In this document: positions 3,222-6,109 of the stretch, in pieces | Layout: each line of letters begins with the position of its first letter | Numbering within the stretch: the first letter of the stretch is position 1 | Assembly: GCA_900539645.1 (NCBI GenBank) | Contig: UQCY01000116.1 | Location: forward strand, 1 to 6,109 | Origin: an uncultured Clostridium sp. | GTDB lineage: Bacteria > Bacillota > Clostridia > Peptostreptococcales > Peptostreptococcaceae | Direction of reading: 5' to 3' | DNA: 6,109 bases | The notes under the pieces: generated by a model | The model's database searches: none | Seen by the model: the letters and a program-made list of their open reading frames with translations, nothing else | Told to the model about the DNA's origin: nothing | Position numbers and translations under genes: made by a program

Positions 3222-6109
3222 TTATTCATAAATAATTTCTTTGATTTTAGTAAAGATGTCTTTCTTATCGCCGTCCAAGTTTATTTTTAAATTATTGAAA
3301 ATATTTATATAAAAAATACCTGGACAAGTTATTAACTTTGTAGAATTATCTTCTCCACAAAACTTATCTAGAAATTCTCTTTCACCGAATTCATCAATTA
3401 GATTTATTACAGCAACACAATCTGGTTTTAAAGAGTTTATCTTTTTATTTAACTTCTCTGATAAACCTTCATTAGCAAAATCTTTATGCATACTTGTTTC
3501 ACTAAAGTTTTTAACATCTATATAAATTATCTTTTCATTTTCATTTATTACAAAGTCAAATTTCTCATAGATTTTAGGACCTTCTATATTTGAAATAGGT
3601 ATGCCATTTTCAATAAAGAGAGCTTTAACAACCTCTTCACCTAAAGCTCCTTTGTAAATATTGTTAAAAACTATAGGTGAAATCATACCATAGTATTTTT
3701 CAGATTTATTAATTTTCCAATTTATGCTAAATCCATTTTTTATCCAATGATTGTATACGATGTCGTTTCTAAGCAATTTACTCAGCCTAGAATCTTCAAG
3801 AGAAACCTCATACTTAAAAAGTTTAGATGGCTGATAATCTAATCTCTTAGCAACTAGAACATCCTTAAAATCGTTTAAAGAATATATATTATTATTATCA
3901 TTAGATATATATAAACCGGGTGCATAATAATATATAAAAGGTTTATTAGTTGGATTACCTCTTCCTCTCTTTAAGTTAATATAAAGATCTTCAAGCTTAC
4001 GATTCATATAAATAGCGTATGGCATCTTATTGAAGCTAGAACTTAACTCCTCCAACTTTTCTTTTGATATAACTGGATATTTTAAAATAATATTTCTTAT
4101 AGTTTCCCAAAGAATTTGTAAATCTTTACACCATCCATCATCGCTGCGACCTCTATCTAAAATATTTGATAATACTTCATAAATGAATCTATTTTTTTCT
4201 TCAAAAGATTTATAGCTATTTTCCTTTGATGCGTTATATAAGATGTCTTTTTCTTTTTTAACATCTTCTATAAACCGTTTAAACTCATTGCTTATTATAG
4301 GAATATTCAACTTTTCCTTAACACTAGGTTTAACTGATGAATCAAAATCAACATAATTTACAATATCATAATCATAAAAAATAGCGGAACATGGCTTTTT
4401 AACATTAGTTCTACTTATTCTTCCGATTGTCTGATAAATGGTTGTGGTGTATTCTGCTAAAACAGAAGGAGTACTATAAAGATTTTTATATTCTTCAGAT
4501 GATGGATTTTGAGATTGGAAAGAATTAAATACTTCTTTTAAAAGTATATTCTTTTGAGATTTATCGATTTCTTTCCTATAAAGCAATTCTTCTATCATAA
4601 GAAAAGTACGTAACCTTGTATTTATAGTTGCTTTTGAAGTAGTACTTCTATCATTGTTGTCATAATAATTATCGCTTAATTTAGGGATGATATATGCTGG
4701 TTTTTCTATATAAATACTATCCCAATCTACATAACCATTATTAGTCCAATCGTTTATAAGATATAGGTAATTATTAGAAATTCTTTGTCTAAGCTCATTT
4801 TTACCGATATTAACCTTTAAATTATTTCCTCTACTAACACTTCCGTAAGTTGTAAACATAAATATAGGTTCATTCCTTTTAAATTTATCTTTAATAAATT
4901 TGATTTTATCTTGATTCTCATTATTCAAATCTCCAGAGTTGATAACAACAAACATATTATCAGCAGCTTTTTTAGCTTCTTCAAAACTAACATCAAAAAC
5001 ATTAGCATAGATACAAATGGTACCAATTTTTATATTTGAAAGAGAGAAAATCTCATTACCATCCAAATCAATTCCTTTATTTGTCATAATTATCCCATTT
5101 GAGATGGCAGCTTTGTTACAAGCATTGCTTTTATAAAGTTCTAAAATATTTTTTATAAAAATCCAAATCTTTTTCAAACGAGTATATTCAAATACAGGAT
5201 CTGAAATTGATGTTTTTTTAGATTTTTTTAATTTCAATCTAGATTCTAGTGATGCTATATTACCAAAATGATAATTAGTACTTTGATTGATAAAATCAAT
5301 TTTAGCTCTACTAGGGTTCAATTCTCCTGTAAAAAGAATTGCTAAATCTTTAGCTACATTAACACCAGTATTTTTACAATCAACTTTTATAGACTTTGCT
5401 ATAGTTTTGATTTCTCTAGGAATACCAGTGTTTATATCAACAGAATAACCTCTTGTTTTATTATAGTAATCATTTTCAAGAGATTTCATTATATCTTCTG
5501 GAATTTCGTGTATTTTTATATCTTCTTTATTATATGATTCGAGTTTTTTTGATATATATTTCCAATTAAAATTAGAAATCCCAGGGTGTTCAGCTGTTGC
5601 AGACATACCTATAATAAGAGCTTTTGAAGCCCAATCAGCAAGCATAAGCTCTGGAGTATATTTCATTTCATAATTATTTAAGCTGCAATCTCCACCAAAT
5701 TTTTCTTCCTGTAGAATATTTACTATAGAGAACCCTCTATCATACACAGAATATAGAAATGTTGAATTGGAAGATAGTTCTTTATTGAAATTTTTGTTTT
5801 CTACTATATCTAATATATAGTTTACAAAATTTAAAGAACTGTCTTTTGAAAAGTTTAACTTCTTTAATACAGAGGAAATACTATCACTATCAGATAGCTC
5901 TATTTTCTTTCTGTGTTTTCTTCTTTCTTTGTATACTTTTGCTATAGAAGAGAATTCAAAGAAAGCTGAGTTGATGTAGTGCGATATATCATTTATTATG
6001 GTATTTAAATCTAAAAACTCAAAATCAGCAAGGCTATTCAAATCATTTTTAGAAATTATAATATTGGATTGAATATCCGGATTAATAGTTTCTAGAGCTT
6101 TACAATAAG
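3222..6109 (-). CDS. Superfamily 2 helicase fused to a C-terminal PD-(D/E)XK nuclease, 5'-partial at the window edge
   Basis: The frame is open to the right edge, so the N terminus, with Walker A and DEAH-type motifs, lies outside. A TTG at 6041 could serve as a start, but 22 in-frame codons precede it without a stop and the helicase would then lack its ATPase core, so I treat the gene as truncated by the window. Counting from that TTG: GMSATAEHPG (145-154) is motif III, with the SAT-x(n)-F pattern of DinG/XPD-like helicases; MFTTYGSVSRGNNL (395-408) is motif V-like; QTIGRISR (537-544, nucleotides 4410-4433) is motif VI with its arginine finger. A long insert separates motifs III and V. The C terminus has GALGEE (798-803), KFDF (D829) and IDVK (D842, K844; nucleotides 3510-3557), the metal-binding E...D...DxK core of a PD-(D/E)XK nuclease. 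It probably unwinds and cuts invading nucleic acid together with the protein encoded 21 bp downstream. The specific defence system is not identified. Confidence 0.85.
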   Translation of the reverse strand, partial: YCKALETINPDIQSNIIISKNDLNSLADFEFLDLNTIINDISHYINSAFFEFSSIAKVYKERRKHRKKIELSDSDSISSVLKKLNFSKDSSLNFVNYILDIVENKNFNKELSSNSTFLYSVYDRGFSIVNILQEEKFGGDCSLNNYEMKYTPELMLADWASKALIIGMSATAEHPGISNFNWKYISKKLESYNKEDIKIHEIPEDIMKSLENDYYNKTRGYSVDINTGIPREIKTIAKSIKVDCKNTGVNVAKDLAILFTGELNPSRAKIDFINQSTNYHFGNIASLESRLKLKKSKKTSISDPVFEYTRLKKIWIFIKNILELYKSNACNKAAISNGIIMTNKGIDLDGNEIFSLSNIKIGTICIYANVFDVSFEEAKKAADNMFVVINSGDLNNENQDKIKFIKDKFKRNEPIFMFTTYGSVSRGNNLKVNIGKNELRQRISNNYLYLINDWTNNGYVDWDSIYIEKPAYIIPKLSDNYYDNNDRSTTSKATINTRLRTFLMIEELLYRKEIDKSQKNILLKEVFNSFQSQNPSSEEYKNLYSTPSVLAEYTTTIYQTIGRISRTNVKKPCSAIFYDYDIVNYVDFDSSVKPSVKEKLNIPIISNEFKRFIEDVKKEKDILYNASKENSYKSFEEKNRFIYEVLSNILDRGRSDDGWCKDLQILWETIRNIILKYPVISKEKLEELSSSFNKMPYAIYMNRKLEDLYINLKRGRGNPTNKPFIYYYAPGLYISNDNNNIYSLNDFKDVLVAKRLDYQPSKLFKYEVSLEDSRLSKLLRNDIVYNHWIKNGFSINWKINKSEKYYGMISPIVFNNIYKGALGEEVVKALFIENGIPISNIEGPKIYEKFDFVINENEKIIYIDVKNFSETSMHKDFANEGLSEKLNKKINSLKPDCVAVINLIDEFGEREFLDKFCGEDNSTKLITCPGIFYINIFNNLKINLDGDKKDIFTKIKEIIYE

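Noticed and set aside
6039..6041. TTG at 6041 as the true start of the helicase-nuclease
   Set aside because: The frame is open through the window edge, no ribosome binding site precedes the TTG, and an SF2 helicase starting here would lack motifs I and II.

Overview
This is an AT-rich window, roughly a quarter to 30% G+C by eye. It has strong GGAGG-type ribosome binding sites, canonical TTGACA/TATAAT promoters and mostly TAA stops. This points to a low-GC anaerobic Firmicute of the Clostridia. A probable selenocysteine codon (below) would fit that group, where selenoproteins are common. The species cannot be named from the sequence alone.

Left part (1-751, plus strand). About 430 bases of very AT-rich intergenic DNA contain several short palindromes. 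They lead to a well-formed extended -10 promoter (438-466), a 26-residue hydrophobic mini-gene with a strong ribosome binding site (520-600), and a strong intrinsic terminator (708-751). A converging terminator at 789-820 closes the minus-strand gene that follows.

Middle (858-1125, minus strand). A small BFD-like [2Fe-2S]-binding protein has its own promoter and GGAGG site. Conventional translation stops at a TGA (909-911) after 51 residues. The same frame continues for 16 more sense codons as family-like sequence (UCSKDI...) to a TAA. Directly after the TGA is a hairpin with the geometry of a bacterial SECIS element: a 9-bp stem and a G at the first loop position, 21 nt from the TGA. I read this as a 68-residue selenoprotein with a Sec-Cys pair.

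Right part (1146-6109, minus strand). A two-gene, defence-like operon. The first gene runs off the right edge, so its N-terminal part is missing. It encodes a superfamily 2 helicase (GMSAT and QTIGRISR motifs visible) fused to a C-terminal PD-(D/E)XK nuclease. Twenty-one bases later comes a 510-residue protein. Its frame continues past an in-frame TAA for 41 more open codons into a 132-residue ORF, so it looks like one 684-codon gene split by a nonsense codon. The region just before the break weakly resembles an Argonaute/PIWI MID domain leading into an RNase H-like fold. Helicase, PD-(D/E)XK nuclease and PIWI-like protein would together recall the pPIWI-RE three-gene islands or other nucleic-acid-targeting defence modules. 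That assignment is an inference and not a recognition.
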